This document shows, in pieces, positions 11,113 through 22,583 of a stretch of 64,000 nucleotides of DNA (position 1 is its first letter; every line of letters begins with the position of its first letter). The notes below the pieces were generated by a model. The model did no database searches. It worked only from the letters and a program-made list of their open reading frames with translations, and was not told the origin of the DNA. The stretch comes from Ottelia alismoides. Lineage: Eukaryota; Streptophyta; Magnoliopsida; Alismatales; Hydrocharitaceae. The stretch is taken from contig JAZKJV010009784.1 in the NCBI GenBank assembly GCA_037367405.1, forward strand, positions 1,550,001-1,614,000, given 5' to 3'. Made by a program: the position numbers and the translations under genes.

Positions 11113-12376
11113 CACGACTTGAGAAGAAATGACGAGGGGAGAAGACAAATAAGGGTGGGAGGGAGGGATAAAAGAGAAGAAAACAGAGTGAAGACGAGAA
11201 GGGAACTGGAAGGTGACTGCTAATGATATACAGAAGATGATCGTAACCAACTCACACCAATCACATACAAACACAATGCAAACCCCCAATTCACCTACTG
11301 AACGCAACGTGAAGACCGTGAAGACTCGGTCAATTATCTAGTCAATTTTAAAAGTTAGGTGATCAAACAATAGTTGTACAATCACTTAGGTTGGCTTATG
11401 GGTTTGGGGCACTAACCTTAGTGTGTACGTGAACAAATAAATGCGAATACAATGAGGGAATTGCTCTCCCAGAACAATGAAGTGAATCAGTTATGTTTTT
11501 TATGGCCAAGTTCAATTAGCAGTCCCAATTTTTAATTTTTGATTTTCTCCTTTTTTTGGATATTTTCAATGAAACGTCTGACAAATTTTCCGATATCCTT
11601 TTTATTCCTAAGTCCAGAAAATAGAGGGAGGAATACGGAAAACCGATGCACGATGAAATCTATGAATGCATGCACGAGATAGAAGGCGTACCTTTCTCGA
11701 GCAGTCTACATGCAATATGATCTGCGCATAAATTTAAACTAATCTATATGAATGCAATGCGAGAACCGTTCTAAACAGGAACTTCTATTATCGTGAAGCA
11801 CATATTTATTTGTCTAAGTCCAAGCGAGTTCTATAGGAACATTTATTCTATTAGGGGCTTTGGACCTAGTGCTACCAGGCTCAATCAAATAGAAACCTAA
11901 ATCTAAGGGCTCAAGCACAAAAATCCACGTGAAACAAAGTAAAATAAAGCGATGAAAACAAAACACAATGAGGTCCCCCAAGTGCACCGGCACTTGGCGA
12001 AACAGACGCCGAAATCTGTCAAGCGTCCAAAGTCATAGAAATTATTACAACTTATTACAAGAATGATAATGGAATAAAATGCTAAAAGTCCTCAAAGGAT
12101 CTTCCAAATCTTATGCTCCTCTTCTCCTATGCTCTCCTGCAGCTCGATGGAGAAACAAGCCGCCTCCGCTTTGCTCGGGTGCGTCGGCGCTCCTAGGAAT
12201 GCTGCCCTTGCTCGTTGGGCTCTCGCAAGAAAGAGAGAAACAAAAGATATGCCAGATCACAGTTATGAAAAATATATCAAATAAAATGAAGCGAAAAATC
12301 AACCAAGTTAAGAAAAAAAGTATATACACAAACAAAGAGTAGAAGGCAAAGAGGACCTAACTATCCTCGCCGTGCC
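11113..12376 (-). other. TE-A leader between primer site and gag
   Basis: Non-coding leader of about 1.26 kb. It shares several blocks with the TE-B leader, including GCATGTAGACTGCT followed by an AGGTACGC donor-like site (near 11690), and CCCCCAATTCACCTAC on the plus strand near 11290. It also holds the leader stem-loop. Typical content for a retrotransposon leader would be dimerisation and packaging signals and possibly an intron; I cannot assign these beyond the stem-loop. Confidence 0.65.
11978..11997 (-). promoter_or_regulatory. TE-A leader stem-loop (candidate dimerisation or packaging signal)
   Basis: Plus-strand arms CCAAGTGC and GCACTTGG with a 4-nt loop, preceded by a C-run and followed by CGAAACAGAC. 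TE-B has CCGAGCAC and GTGCTCGG at the same place (51508-51527). The three differences in one arm are each compensated in the other, so pairing is kept. Confidence 0.65.
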
Positions 12377-12394
12377 TCCCCGGCAACGGTGCCA
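12377..12394 (-). promoter_or_regulatory. tRNA-Asp primer-binding site of TE-A
   Basis: Minus strand TGGCACCGTTGCCGGGGA, 3 nt from the 5' LTR, matches the 3' end of plant tRNA-Asp with one mismatch (A for G at position 5). This is the primer used by Athila-type elements and fixes the orientation. Confidence 0.93.
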
Positions 12395-12397
12395 TTC

Positions 12398-15300
12398 TGA
12401 TGATCGAAAAATTATCTCGAGAGACTAAGGGAGATAAATATCACAGGTCGTTGCGACCTCAATCCCTCGATGATCGGTCAATCAAGGAAAGTATACCACC
12501 AAAGAGAAGTAATCAGTCAAAAGCCGAATAACGGTATCGCTATTTATTTAACCTCGTATAGCGACTAGGGTCGAACACAAGGAGCACGAACTGGCCAAAA
12601 GCCTACGAAGTAGTCTAAAAAGCAAATAAAAAGAATAAAACATTTTTGTTGGATTTTATAATTTTTATTTTTTTGTGATTTTTAATTATGAAGGAAATAT
12701 AGAAAAAGCACACAAAGTCACAATCAAGGAATTATTTAACACAAAAAGACAAACCAGAAAATTAAAATAAAATTATTTTTGGATTTTATGAATTTTCAAA
12801 TGTTTTGGGTAATTTTCTCATATTTTTATCTTTTTTTTATTTTCTAAAAATGAAATAATGAAGAAAATAAAGACTACTGTGCAACCAGATTTGAAAGGCT
12901 ATTTAAAAATATATAAATAGCCTCTAAAAATCTGGAGACAATTTTATGACAAACTACAAATAAAAACTAAATTACAGTAAAAGAAATTGCATTTTTTTTG
13001 AATTTTTTTTAGAATTTTTAATGATTTTTATAAGGTTTTTTAGGGTTTTTCAATTTTTAATGATGAAATTTGGATTGAAGCAAGAAGACACTAAAATAAA
13101 CAGTACCTTATTTTTTTTAGAATTTTTGGAGGGTTTTTAATATTTTTAGTTGAGTTTATATTTCAAACAGTAACAAAAATGGAGGTTTTTGAATTTTTAA
13201 AATATAAAATCGAAGCAAAAATATTCCAAAAAATTATTGAAATTTTTACACAGTGGCAGGGGTCACGTATCCAAATTTCAGAAGATTTGGAGTTGATTTG
13301 ATATTTTATTCAACCAATAGAAAGGACACAACACACATGGACCTAAATGTAAGAAAAACAAGTTTCATGGGCCTAATAAGAACACATGCGCAAAATATAG
13401 GGGGCTCAGTATAAAAATCGCATCAAATCCAGCACATGTTCGAATTCAACAATCACAGGAGCATAAATGCAAATATTGAAAATAACACTTCAAACCATAA
13501 CATTCATAAACCCCAGACCCAATACATGCAATTTTCCCAAAAACTCACCTATCGAAGCACGTGCACCACACAGAGAGGGACTAAAATGCAATATATGAAA
13601 CTTCCAGGTCTAAAGTGCAATTATTCCAAATTTAAAACAACTACTAAAAATATTTACAAGACTCAAACGTAAATGCAAAACTAAAGAGGGCCTAAGTGAT
13701 ATTTACCCCTTTTATTACGATCCGACGACTGGAAGGCGATCCATCTCAGATCTGACGGTGGAGAACTGCGGATGCCCCTTCGCGATGGATGCTTTGGATG
13801 AGCTCCTTAGATGATCGGATGACTGCTATGTCTCCATAGATGATCGGCTCGGATAGACCTGGAGGTGGAGACTCGATCGGACGGCTCTGGAGGATCCTCG
13901 AAGAACAGTTCGCCAGCGACTTTTTCCGGCCAATACACGCGCTCGGGACCTCCTCTCATGCTGCTAAGATGGGAAAATCAAAGGTAGAGGTGATCCGCAG
14001 CTGGTGGGGGTCTCCGATGAAGTCGAGAGCGATCGGGTGCTCCGGCGATGAAGGGGACTTGGGGCTCCTATTCCTGAGTAATCGGGCCTTCAGATGAGGC
14101 TCCTTAGCCTTCGTACCTGCACAGGAAGAAGGAGGGGTCGAGGGCAAACTACCTCAACCCGTTAGTGGGTGAAATGGATGAATGGATGGGGCGATGCGTG
14201 GTTCTCCGGCGAGCGGCAGCGGAGGAGAACTTAAGTCCAGGTTCCGGGGTGAACCAAGATGATCGTATGGGTGAAGAAGGTGCGGAGGAGTCTCGTGAAG
14301 ATGTAGGGATGGTCGGATGGGTGAATCGATGATCAGAGTGGCATGGATTGGCCGGCGAAAGCCGGCGATGTGAAACCTAAACACTCAAAAATCAAACTCA
14401 GCTACTGTCTAACAAGGGTATCTGATGGTCGAGATCGTCTGTGGTGGAGGTCAGCTACCTCCCAGGGTCTTCGTCTCGATGGAGCGATGCCTCGAGAGGC
14501 TCAGGCTACGTCAGTGGCGGAGCTCGTTGATGATGGTCGCCGGACCTAGGGCTACTCCTCCAAACACTCGCTGCAACATGCTCCCGCGCTTGCTGTCACT
14601 CGAGGAGGAAGGTGGAGGTTACTAGGGTCGAAGACGGGGGCCAAAGGTAGGAGGAGGAAGAAGATTGGATCTCATTTATAAGATGTGAAACGTCAATTTT
14701 TGAATGTTTTTCGACGCGAAAAATGAGGCGGAAAATTGAAATTTTGTATGGGTGAGGATGAGAGTTGTGAAATCTTTATTTTGGTGAAGAAATCAACTCG
14801 ACCCGATAAGCGATCCGCTCTAGAAAATTTGGGGAAAACGTCCCGACGAGCAGTTTATTTGGGCTGAAGGAGGAAAAGTACGAAATAGGGAAAAGGACGA
14901 AACAACAGATTAAATAAGAGATGGATAAAATAAATAGATAAATAAATGGTTTTCAATTACAAAATAATGAAAATAAATAATGTTAATAACTAATAAATAA
15001 TTTTATGATGATTTTTAATAAATAAAATAAATTAATTAAATAAGTTAAAATAAATAAGAACCTTTATTAATAGGTATAAAATACCTATATGATAAATACT
15101 TTATTATTATTTTTGATTATTTTCTGATTTTATTATTTTTATTTTTATTTTATATAATTAAAATAAATATATACAAAACATTTAAAAATATAATATGTGT
15201 ACAAATAAATAAGAAAATAAATAAATAAAAATATATACAATATATACATATATACAAGTATACCCACAAGGTACCAAAACCTACTTTTTGCATATGAACT

Positions 15301-16244
15301 CTAATTTCAGTGAAACCAATTTTATTTGATAGATATTTTTACAAAATAAACTTTAAAAGTGAGTGCACTCAAATCGGAGTTCATACGGCCGAGACGTGAG
15401 GTTTGGAAGTTAGGCTTTACGGCTTTTAGATTTCAGATTTATTAGTATTTATTCACATTTATTTTTAAGTTATATTTTTGTATTTTTCTAGTGATTTTTA
15501 TGAACATTTCAAAAATAATTAAGCTATTTGTAGTTGCAAATAAATAAATAGAAAATAATGAAGTTTTATACACATAATGTACATATATACAAAGGGGTCC
15601 AAACGCCAAAACTCACACATCTTATTCCATGATTTTTTTGGTATTTTTAATAATTATTATTAATTATAAAATGAAATTTAGAAGTGAGTTTCGCCCATTT
15701 GGAGTTTTCTATAAATAGTTATGAACCTGAGAAGTTGGACTTTTCAGCTTTTTAGGTTCATTGTATTTATTTATTGATTAAATAATTTTTATGACATTTT
15801 TATAAATTATGATACATTATTACACATAAATTGCAAGAAGGAAATATCTTTATTTGAAGTTGTTTTATTAACAAATAAAACAGGTGAAAATATGTGCAAG
15901 GTGGAAAATGATGAATATGTACAAGTGAGATTTGGTTTTCTTTATTTTTATAAGTTATGGACCCTATCTCCCCCTACTTTATTCCTGGTCGATCAGGTCA
16001 ATTCTTGACCTTCTCTCGGGGTTCGGGTCAGTCTGCATTTATTCCATAAATACATCCTTCTTTATTTCTTTGTTTTTCTTTTCTTCTTTCTTCTTTTATT
16101 TTGGTTAAAAAGAATGATAAATGCACATTATTAAGAAATAGATGGTGAATGGTAAATAATGATATTTAATGGATATATGCATGTGTTTTACCATGGATTC
16201 TAGCTAAAATAAAAGAATAAAGATGTTGAATCATGGATTCATCA
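12398..16244 (-). repeat. TE-A 5' LTR
   Basis: 3.85-kb LTR, partner of 2536-6262, next to the primer site. Sense features: TATA box at 14680-14673, degraded intron donor near 14418 (AT instead of GT) and the acceptor CTTCCTGTGCAG near 14117. It is longer than the 3' LTR mainly through an AT-rich segment at about 12960-13070 and a segment at about 13530-13560. Confidence 0.92.
14673..14680 (-). promoter_or_regulatory. TATA box of the TE-A 5' LTR promoter
   Basis: Minus-strand TATAAATGAGATCC; the likely start of the element transcript lies about 30 nt beyond it. Conserved position in both TE-A LTRs and comparable to the TATA boxes in TE-B, LTR-E and LTR-G. Confidence 0.5.
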
Positions 16245-16249
16245 TGGCC
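16245..16249. repeat. Target-site duplication TGGCC, right copy (TE-A)
   Basis: Second copy of the TE-A target duplication; see 2531-2535. Confidence 0.95.
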
Positions 16250-16399
16250 ATATGGAGGATAAAATAAAAATAAAGGGAAAATAAATCAAAACAATAAATA
16301 ATAAATTAAGTGAGTAAAATAAAAATAAAACTAAAATGGGGGTAGAAATAAGTAAAATAAATAAAACTAAATTAATAAATAAAATTGAAAAATAAAAAA

Positions 16400-16400
<1 letters not shown>

Positions 16401-16436
<36 letters not shown>
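16401..16436. repeat. (AAT)12 microsatellite
   Basis: Uninterrupted run of about twelve AAT units in the U3 part of solo LTR-D. TE-C LTRs have only a short TTATTATTTT-type stretch here, so the expansion happened in this copy. Confidence 0.95.
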
Positions 16437-17309
16437 TAAATAGAGGTGACACGTGGATGCTCCAAGTTCAGCCACGTGGCACTCCTAGAAAATATAAAAA
16501 TTAAATCCAAAGAAAATTAAAAAATAAATGACAAAAGGGATCAAATCAAAAAGTGGTCAACATAAAAGTTTCTCGTCTGAACGAGATCTACAATTTTCAT
16601 AAAGGATCCAATACCAAAGAAATCATATGTATAAAAAGTATTTTTGATGGTATCTTTATATATAAAATATTTTATTTTTGTGTTTTGCAATTTTTGTCAT
16701 TTTTAAAAAGATAAAAATCAAAATAAAATCAAGGAATATATTATAAATGTTTACAACTTGATCTATTTTTTTGGTATTTTTGATTGTTAAGAAAACAAAA
16801 AAATAATATAAATAAAATAAAGGAGACATATGTAAACTATACAAAAGGGACCCAAAACCCAAGTTTCACATATGAACTCCAATTCTTTTAAATTTGGTTA
16901 TTTTTTGAAGGTAATTAAACTTACGTTAACTAAAAAATGAGCAGGACTCTATAGGAAAATGTATGAGAGAGACATTCATGTTTAAAGGTTTTTAGTCTCA
17001 AATGGTCAATTTTACAAGTTAGTATTTTTTTTTGATAATTTTCATTTATTAGATTAGTAATATGTACACTATAGAGTTGATTTTATTCAATTGTGCGTTA
17101 GAAAAAATAGTAGTGAATATAGTATAATAAATGTGATATTTACAAGGGAATTCATGCTTCTTATTCATGTAAATATGAATGCTAAAATGTAAATATTAAT
17201 TCTAAGTATATGAATGGTAAAAATACAAAATAAATGGAAAAATACAACTAATTACTTGAGAACAAAGCTCTATTTTCAACTTTTAGAGTGATGAATAGCA
17301 GATTCATCA

Positions 17310-17314
17310 ATGAG
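17310..17314. repeat. Target-site duplication ATGAG, right copy (LTR-D)
   Basis: Matches 308-312 exactly. Confidence 0.85.
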
Positions 17315-18830
17315 AAGATTGAATATTCTGTCTAACTTGATCATATATTTTCGATAGGTCTTTTAGCTCTGTATATGAGATTAGATATCACTATCTTAGT
17401 CACTAGACATGGAATATACAGTGACCATGTCCTTATTTCAATGTATCTGGGGAGAAGGCACACTATTCTTGAAGAGTTCAAGAATTGTTCCATTAGAGAT
17501 GATATTCGAGCAATGGAAAATAAAGAGTAAAAGTTTTAATTAAATTAGATTTAATTATCATAAGCAATATGAATATGATTAACATTATGTAGAAATGTGT
17601 AAAGAGACATCTGAGATGATTAAATAAGATTTAATCATCATAGATGAAATTAATATGTATTATATTATATAAAATAATTATTTTTAATATGGATATTATT
17701 CACAATGTCACAGAGAGAATTAATCGTAAATAAGATTCACAATTTAAATGTTAAAAGTGAATTGGATTCACATTAAACATGTAAATGTAAATATGATTTA
17801 CATTTAGTTTTGGACGTATAAATATGATCCATAAATATCAATGATCTATTTGCAATTGTCATAAATAATTTGCAAATTATTTGGTGATATATTATTGATA
17901 AATAATTCTATGAATAAAGATTTAATGAAATAATATTACATTCAAGGGTATTGTAGAAAGAAATTCTCTCTCTAATCTCATAGTGGGCATCACCCTCTAA
18001 ATGAGGAAGGATGCTATCTCCTTTCCTTATTTTTGGAAGGAGGCTTTCTCTCTTTCTTCTTTATTCATGAGAAAGATTTATTTTGAGATTAAGCGATTTA
18101 TTTTGAGAGTAAGTTTTACAGAATGAGCTAATAATTTATTTATCAATTCTAAATTATATTTTATTTGGAACACATGTATACTACTTTAATATCAACCATT
18201 GATTATTAAGTAGGAGTGCATCTCCACCATCTATTATTCTATAAAGGGAGGCTAACCCTATATCTCTTCGATCAATCAAGCAAGCAATTGTTCCTAACAA
18301 CAACTCTCTCTTTCTCTCTCATTCCATATGTCTACTCTTTCTCTCCCCAAACCCTAGTGGTCATCCCCTTACCATAAGTTTGTGGACACTATGATCATCA
18401 TCGAGCTACTGACATGTTGCTGAACCGATTACTTGGGGATAATCATCATCCTCAATGCCTCATGCTCTTGAAGAAGATATTGGAAATTGTGGGACAAAAT
18501 TAGGAGATTCTTTGCTCGGATCATCACATTAGATTGTAGGAAGCACACATCTCATCCACCCACCCACAAGTGCTCTGTCATCTAATTAGACTTGAGATAG
18601 AAGTCCTCTTCCTTTAGAGGTTTTGAGATCACATTCATACTTCAAGAGGTAATCTTATTACTCATGTGATCATGATGGAACAACATGGGAATTGTTCCCA
18701 TGCCATGTGGTTTCATCAAAAAAATAATTTATATTCTGCTACACCATCGAGTGGTATGACTTGTTGACCTAGATCGAATACGATCGAACTCCACACTTCC
18801 ATGATGCATGAGGTACTATTGCCTCCCTTT
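17315..18830 (+). repeat. Dispersed repeat R, copy 1, right part
   Basis: Continues repeat R after the LTR-D insertion and matches the reverse complement of about 26150-27575. It holds a TATA-like box CTATAAAGGGAGGCTAACCC at 18239-18258, then a CT-rich leader (CTCTCTCTTTCTCTCTC) and further sequence shared with copy 2, including CCATGCCATGTGGTTTCATC near 18700. Copy 2 keeps the same promoter-like unit (TATAAAAGAGAGGCTAACCC). No open frame is shared by the two copies. It may be an LTR of another retroelement class; I could not find its ends. Confidence 0.7.
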
Positions 18831-19539
18831 AGTTTTGTGTTGCGCACAGATTCAATTTCCTGTAGTATGTCTCGTCTTGCACATGGATACATATTCCCAT
18901 GGCATGGGAAGTCGGAGTTAGCAATCGTAAGGGATAGACATGTGTCCTTCGATCGTAAGGTAGAATCCTATATGGCGAAGACTTAGTTCTGTTGACAGGG
19001 TGACACATAGTACTTGATGGTCGATGTACATTTTGGAGCTACTCAACGGAGTACATTTCAAGTTTCATGGTTGGTAGTCTAGTCATCACTTTCAGACATA
19101 GAGTTAGTATTGAGAGAATAATTAAGGTTGATAACTCAAGTTGGTTTCCTGGTGTTAATTCAATAAGGGATGTTTTGTGAAGTGGTTAGTGAAAGAAGTG
19201 TTGTTTTGTTTTCCTTTGGGTTGAACATTAAGTAGGCCCAACCTGATCCAACCTGATGCTCGATCTGCTAAAACCCGACCCTAGTCTGAGCCCATGAGAT
19301 TTATGGGTAGCATGGGCTGAAGTTTAGGCCCTATAAAAAATCAGGCCAGGCTTGATTAATGGATAACATGAACTCGAGGCCCTACTTGCCTTCACAAAAT
19401 CCATGTAATCAACCCGATATTAGGGCCTAATCCTCCCAAATAAACATCCAACTCCATCCAAAGCCATCTGCCCCTATAAAAAAACCTAGTTATTCAAACC
19501 CACCTACCACCTACTCTCCTCCATCTGGAGGCAAGCTTC
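18831..19539 (+). other. Unassigned region upstream of the PEX11-like pseudogene
   Basis: No supported gene. From about 19215 the sequence becomes rich in GGCCCA and GGCCCT motifs (plant site II-like elements bound by TCP factors in many housekeeping promoters). It has a TATA-like CCCCTATAAAAAAACC at about 19473-19488 followed by CT-rich sequence, which looks like a decayed promoter and 5' untranslated region for the pseudogene that follows. Confidence 0.45.
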
Positions 19540-20157
19540 GACTGACACGATGGCATATACAAGCTCCTCAAGATCTCCCCCTATGTCACCAAGCTCGCTC
19601 TCACCTCCGCCTACGTCGTCCTAACCCTTCTTTCCTCTCGCCTTCTCTACTTCAAGTCCACCATCGACTTCATCTGCAAGGCCTTCTGCCTTGAGAAGTT
19701 CATCCAAGATCTCAACTCCCTCTGCTCCATCCCATCCCCCATCTCCCATCTCCCCTCCTCCTCTCCCTCTCCCTTCTCATCTACATTGGTGAGGGCACCT
19801 ACTACTTCCTTGAGAAGTTCATCTAGCTGTCCAAGTCTGGCCTCTTCCATAAACACCACCTTTATATGTTCTAGTAAATTAGTGTATGCGTTGAGCTCCT
19901 CGGCTGCTTTGAAAGAATCATGATCAAGTTATTAGACTATGCATCTTTACGGTTGAAGATCGATGACACTAAGTATGTTGGGGAGACGAGGAAGTTACAA
20001 GAAAAGCTCACCATGAAGCGGCTCTACAATGTTCAGGATCTCACTGATGCGTTCATGGTGACGACAAACATGAGGGACATGAAGCATGCTACAGGGAAAT
20101 GACTCATGTCTTCTGTAGGGCTAATGTTGATCGTTACACACATGGACAAGCACTCTT
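19540..20157 (+). pseudogene. PEX11-like (peroxisomal membrane protein 11) pseudogene
   Basis: Translated pieces in order resemble plant PEX11. From 19549 there is DGIYKLLKISPYVTKL; then FKSTIDFICKAFCLEKFIQD (compare the family's FKSSVG-RKAFRLGKFVQD type motif); after a frameshift, GEGTYYFLEKFI and a stop; then about 19920-20100 with TMKRLYNVQDLTDAF near the C-terminus, and a last shifted piece ending about 20157. PEX11 proteins are integral membrane proteins that drive peroxisome elongation and division. Stops and at least two frameshifts make this copy non-functional. Upstream promoter-like sequence suggests a DNA-level duplicate rather than a pure retrocopy, but no introns are visible. Assignment is from recognised motifs, not a search. 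Confidence 0.72.
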
Positions 20158-21101
20158 GATAATGCTGCCAGGAGGACGGTGGTAAGACTTGATTTCTATA
20201 TCTTACAATGGTATATAAGTTATTAATTCCCTTCAATTAGTTGGATGAAATTGTTTGTAATAAATTGTATCAAATGCAGAATTTTTATCCTTCAGATTTG
20301 AAATCCTCTTTGAATTATTAAATTATCACAATATTTAGAATAGTGAATTCCTTTATTAAGCATCCTTAGATTTGATACGATTTTTTCCTTAGATGTATAT
20401 ATTTCGTGGGCCTTCCTGGCCCAAGATTGATTGATCAAATCTTACGTTGGGACTAGGCTCGGGAAGCCGTCATTAAAAATAAATGGTCTTAGGATCGACT
20501 CATGGGAACGCTATCATAGAGTCGACATAGACGAGCTTGGGTTGGGCAGACATGGGCCCAGGCTGACCCATCTCGATACTTAACCCTAGTTTTATGTATC
20601 AAAAGAAAAACTGAGGTAGTTACAGGTTCTTTTGACTTCTAAGAATAAGATGATAGATCTAATTTAGTGAGTATGATCTTATACTGTAACTTGTACCCTA
20701 CGTCATCATAGACTTTCACCAATGGATTGTGTACTTGGGTAGTTTCGTGATAGTTTCATGAGATGTGGTTTAGCCTTACCCTTCGAAGTTAGACCATTTA
20801 ATAGGATAAGTATAACACAGTTAAATAAAAGATTAATAATATTATTCCACCCATTATAGTTATCAACGAGATAAAATGTACTGTTTATAAATATATTATT
20901 AATAATACTACACGTTGGGGATGTGTCCTGGCAAGAGAGTTTCCTCATAGAGGCTATTTGCATGAGAGTGTATGTATACATGGTTGAGTTCCTGTTCACT
21001 TTGTTACCTTTCTTTTTACACTAGTGGTTGGTGTTGTTCCCATACTGAGCACCTGCTCCTAGCATACCCTTTCTGTGTTGTACAACATGTATCCAGGAGC
21101 C
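20158..21101. other. Unassigned intergenic sequence
   Basis: Nothing recognisable as a gene. The part at 20400-20600 again has GGGCCTTCCTGGCCC and ATGGGCCCAGGCTGACCC, loosely echoing in inverted form the GGCCCA-rich stretch at 19215-19440. The remainder is AT-rich host or old repeat DNA. Confidence 0.5.
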
Positions 21102-21469
21102 TGATGGCAAGAGATTTTCCATGCGGGTCTAAAAATGATCTTCACGAAGTGCGAAGATGGAGTGTCATTGAGGCGACCCACACCGAGAACCCATGACCAA
21201 TCAACAAGTACCCACAATAAAATAATAAGTAAATAATAGCCAAAAATGTGAGGAATAATTTATTATACTCTATAAACAGAACGTATAGCATGCAAGCATG
21301 CAGAGATCGATCCATAGAGAGCAAAATTTGGCAGCCTATGATTATTGCTAATTAATGGTATTATGCACATACTTGTCCTTTCATTTTTGTTGGTTTTATA
21401 TTTTTTATTTAATTAAATTAATAGTAAAGATGAATATATAATTTAATAATATATATAATAAGGAAAAAA

Positions 21470-21843
21470 TGGGGCTGCCCCTTAGGGGCAGCCAACATGG
21501 CTGCCCCCGGTCCATTTTTCGTCAAAATTTTTTATTTTTTTTTGAAAAATACCACCATGTATATTCATCCCTATATTCCTCCTATATGCCATTCGAATTT
21601 CGTCAGAAACAGAGACTCCTACGGCCTCCATCGAGATGGTGTCGATTTCAAAAATCCTGTTACCGTTAAAAAATGACTGTCTGCATGGAGGCCGTAGGAG
21701 TCTCTGTTTCTGACGAAATTCGAATTACATATAGGAGGGATATAGGGATGAATATACATGGTGATATTTTTTGAAAAAAAATAAAAAAATGCCGAAATAA
21801 GGTCGGGGGCAGCGATGTTGGTTGCCCCAAGGGGGCAACCCCA
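21470..21843. mobile_element. Foldback MITE with long inverted arms
   Basis: A 374-bp element that is nearly all inverted repeat. The outer arms read TGGGGCTGCCCCTTAGGGGC and, from the other end, TGGGGTTGCCCCCTTGGGGC. The inner arms of about 80 bp (around 21560-21629 and 21683-21760) match almost perfectly and leave a loop of about 50 bp. The ends themselves hold a small palindrome, GGCTGCCCC-TTA-GGGGCAGCC. It sits inside solo LTR-E and is absent from related LTRs. A transcript would form a long hairpin able to feed siRNA production. No transposase; superfamily unclear because the target duplication is not obvious in AT-rich flanks. Confidence 0.8.
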
Positions 21844-22560
21844 TCAACCTCATATAATAATATATATATTTACATATAGGAGAGGATATAAGAAAGAAAA
21901 GAGAAAATCAAATACAAGCTAGAGTGTATATATATATATCTATTTTGCAAATTTTTTATTTCCTTTTTTTTGAAAATAAAATGAAAAAAAATATTTTTAT
22001 AGAAAATATACCAGTACATAAAATAAGTATATAAAATATGTATATACACAGATACTAAAAGATACTATATGATATATAAACCTATACATAGTCTAAAAAC
22101 ATAGAGAATATATTTTTATGCTTTTCATATTTTTCTCATGTTTTTGTGATTTTCTGATTTTTTTTGCAAATTTTTAGGTATTCTTAAAGTAAAAAACATC
22201 CTGTAACAGGGATTAAATAAATAAATTGAATTTATTTGCAAATTTAAAATTACAAATAAATTCCAAAATTTAAAGATAGAAATGACTATTTTTTGGATTT
22301 TTATCGATTTTTAGATTTTTATAAATGGATTTTGGAGAGTTTTAATTTTTAGTCTTTTTCTTTTTGTATTTTTATGAATTTTGTATGAAGTTAATATAAG
22401 ATCATAATAAAATATATTTGTACTTTTGGAGGCATTTTAATATTGTTTTGATATTTTTAAAGCTAAAAATGGAATTTCTGCTCATTATTTGAATTTTCAT
22501 AAATATAGAAATTTCTAAAAATGCAAACTAAAAATCCAAACTTGAAAATATGTCATCTCA

Positions 22561-22583
22561 GACATATATATATATATATATAT
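22561..22583. repeat. (AT)n microsatellite in LTR-E
   Basis: About eleven AT units within the AT-rich part of solo LTR-E. Confidence 0.9.

Larger units (their letters stand above)
2536..16244 (-). mobile_element. TE-A: complete non-autonomous Athila-like LTR retrotransposon
   Basis: A 13.7-kb element on the minus strand: 5' LTR 12398-16244, primer-binding site 12377-12394, leader, gag 11112-9016, hairpin array about 8865-8375, TTTGTAAAA-rich tract, 3' untranslated region, PPT 6276-6263, 3' LTR 6262-2536. A perfect TSD (TGGCC) brackets it. The internal region is about 6.1 kb. I see no reverse transcriptase, RNase H or integrase motif in any frame, so it cannot move by itself. The first roughly 100 bases of the two LTRs differ at about one position in ten, and the LTRs also differ by indels (one of about 115 bp near 12960-13070), so the insertion is not recent. 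Confidence 0.92.
313..17309 (-). mobile_element. Solo LTR-D (TE-C family), interrupted by TE-A
   Basis: The two LTR pieces are 313-2535 and 16250-17309, about 3.28 kb together, close to the 3.33 kb 5' LTR of TE-C. On the minus strand it begins TGATGAATCTGC at 17309 and ends GGGTTCATCA at 313, with a perfect 5-bp TSD ATGAG. The right piece matches the TE-C LTR in the opposite orientation, for example the block reading GTAGATCTCGTTCAGACGAG against GTAGATCTCGTCGAGACGAG near 30210. The left piece matches the LTR 3' part around TTTGTCTCCTTGAG. No internal sequence, primer site or PPT adjoins either end, so it is a solo LTR left by LTR-LTR recombination, later hit by TE-A. Confidence 0.85.

Noticed and set aside
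12377..12394. tRNA-Asp-like sequence taken as a tRNA gene
   Set aside because: Only the 18-nt 3' end complement is present; the rest of a tRNA is absent. It is a primer-binding site.
19215..20600. Possible hAT or Pack-type transposon with terminal inverted repeats around the PEX11-like pseudogene
   Set aside because: GGCCCA-rich flanks are loosely inverted, but I could not align convincing terminal repeats or find a matching 8-bp target duplication; kept only as a question in the findings.
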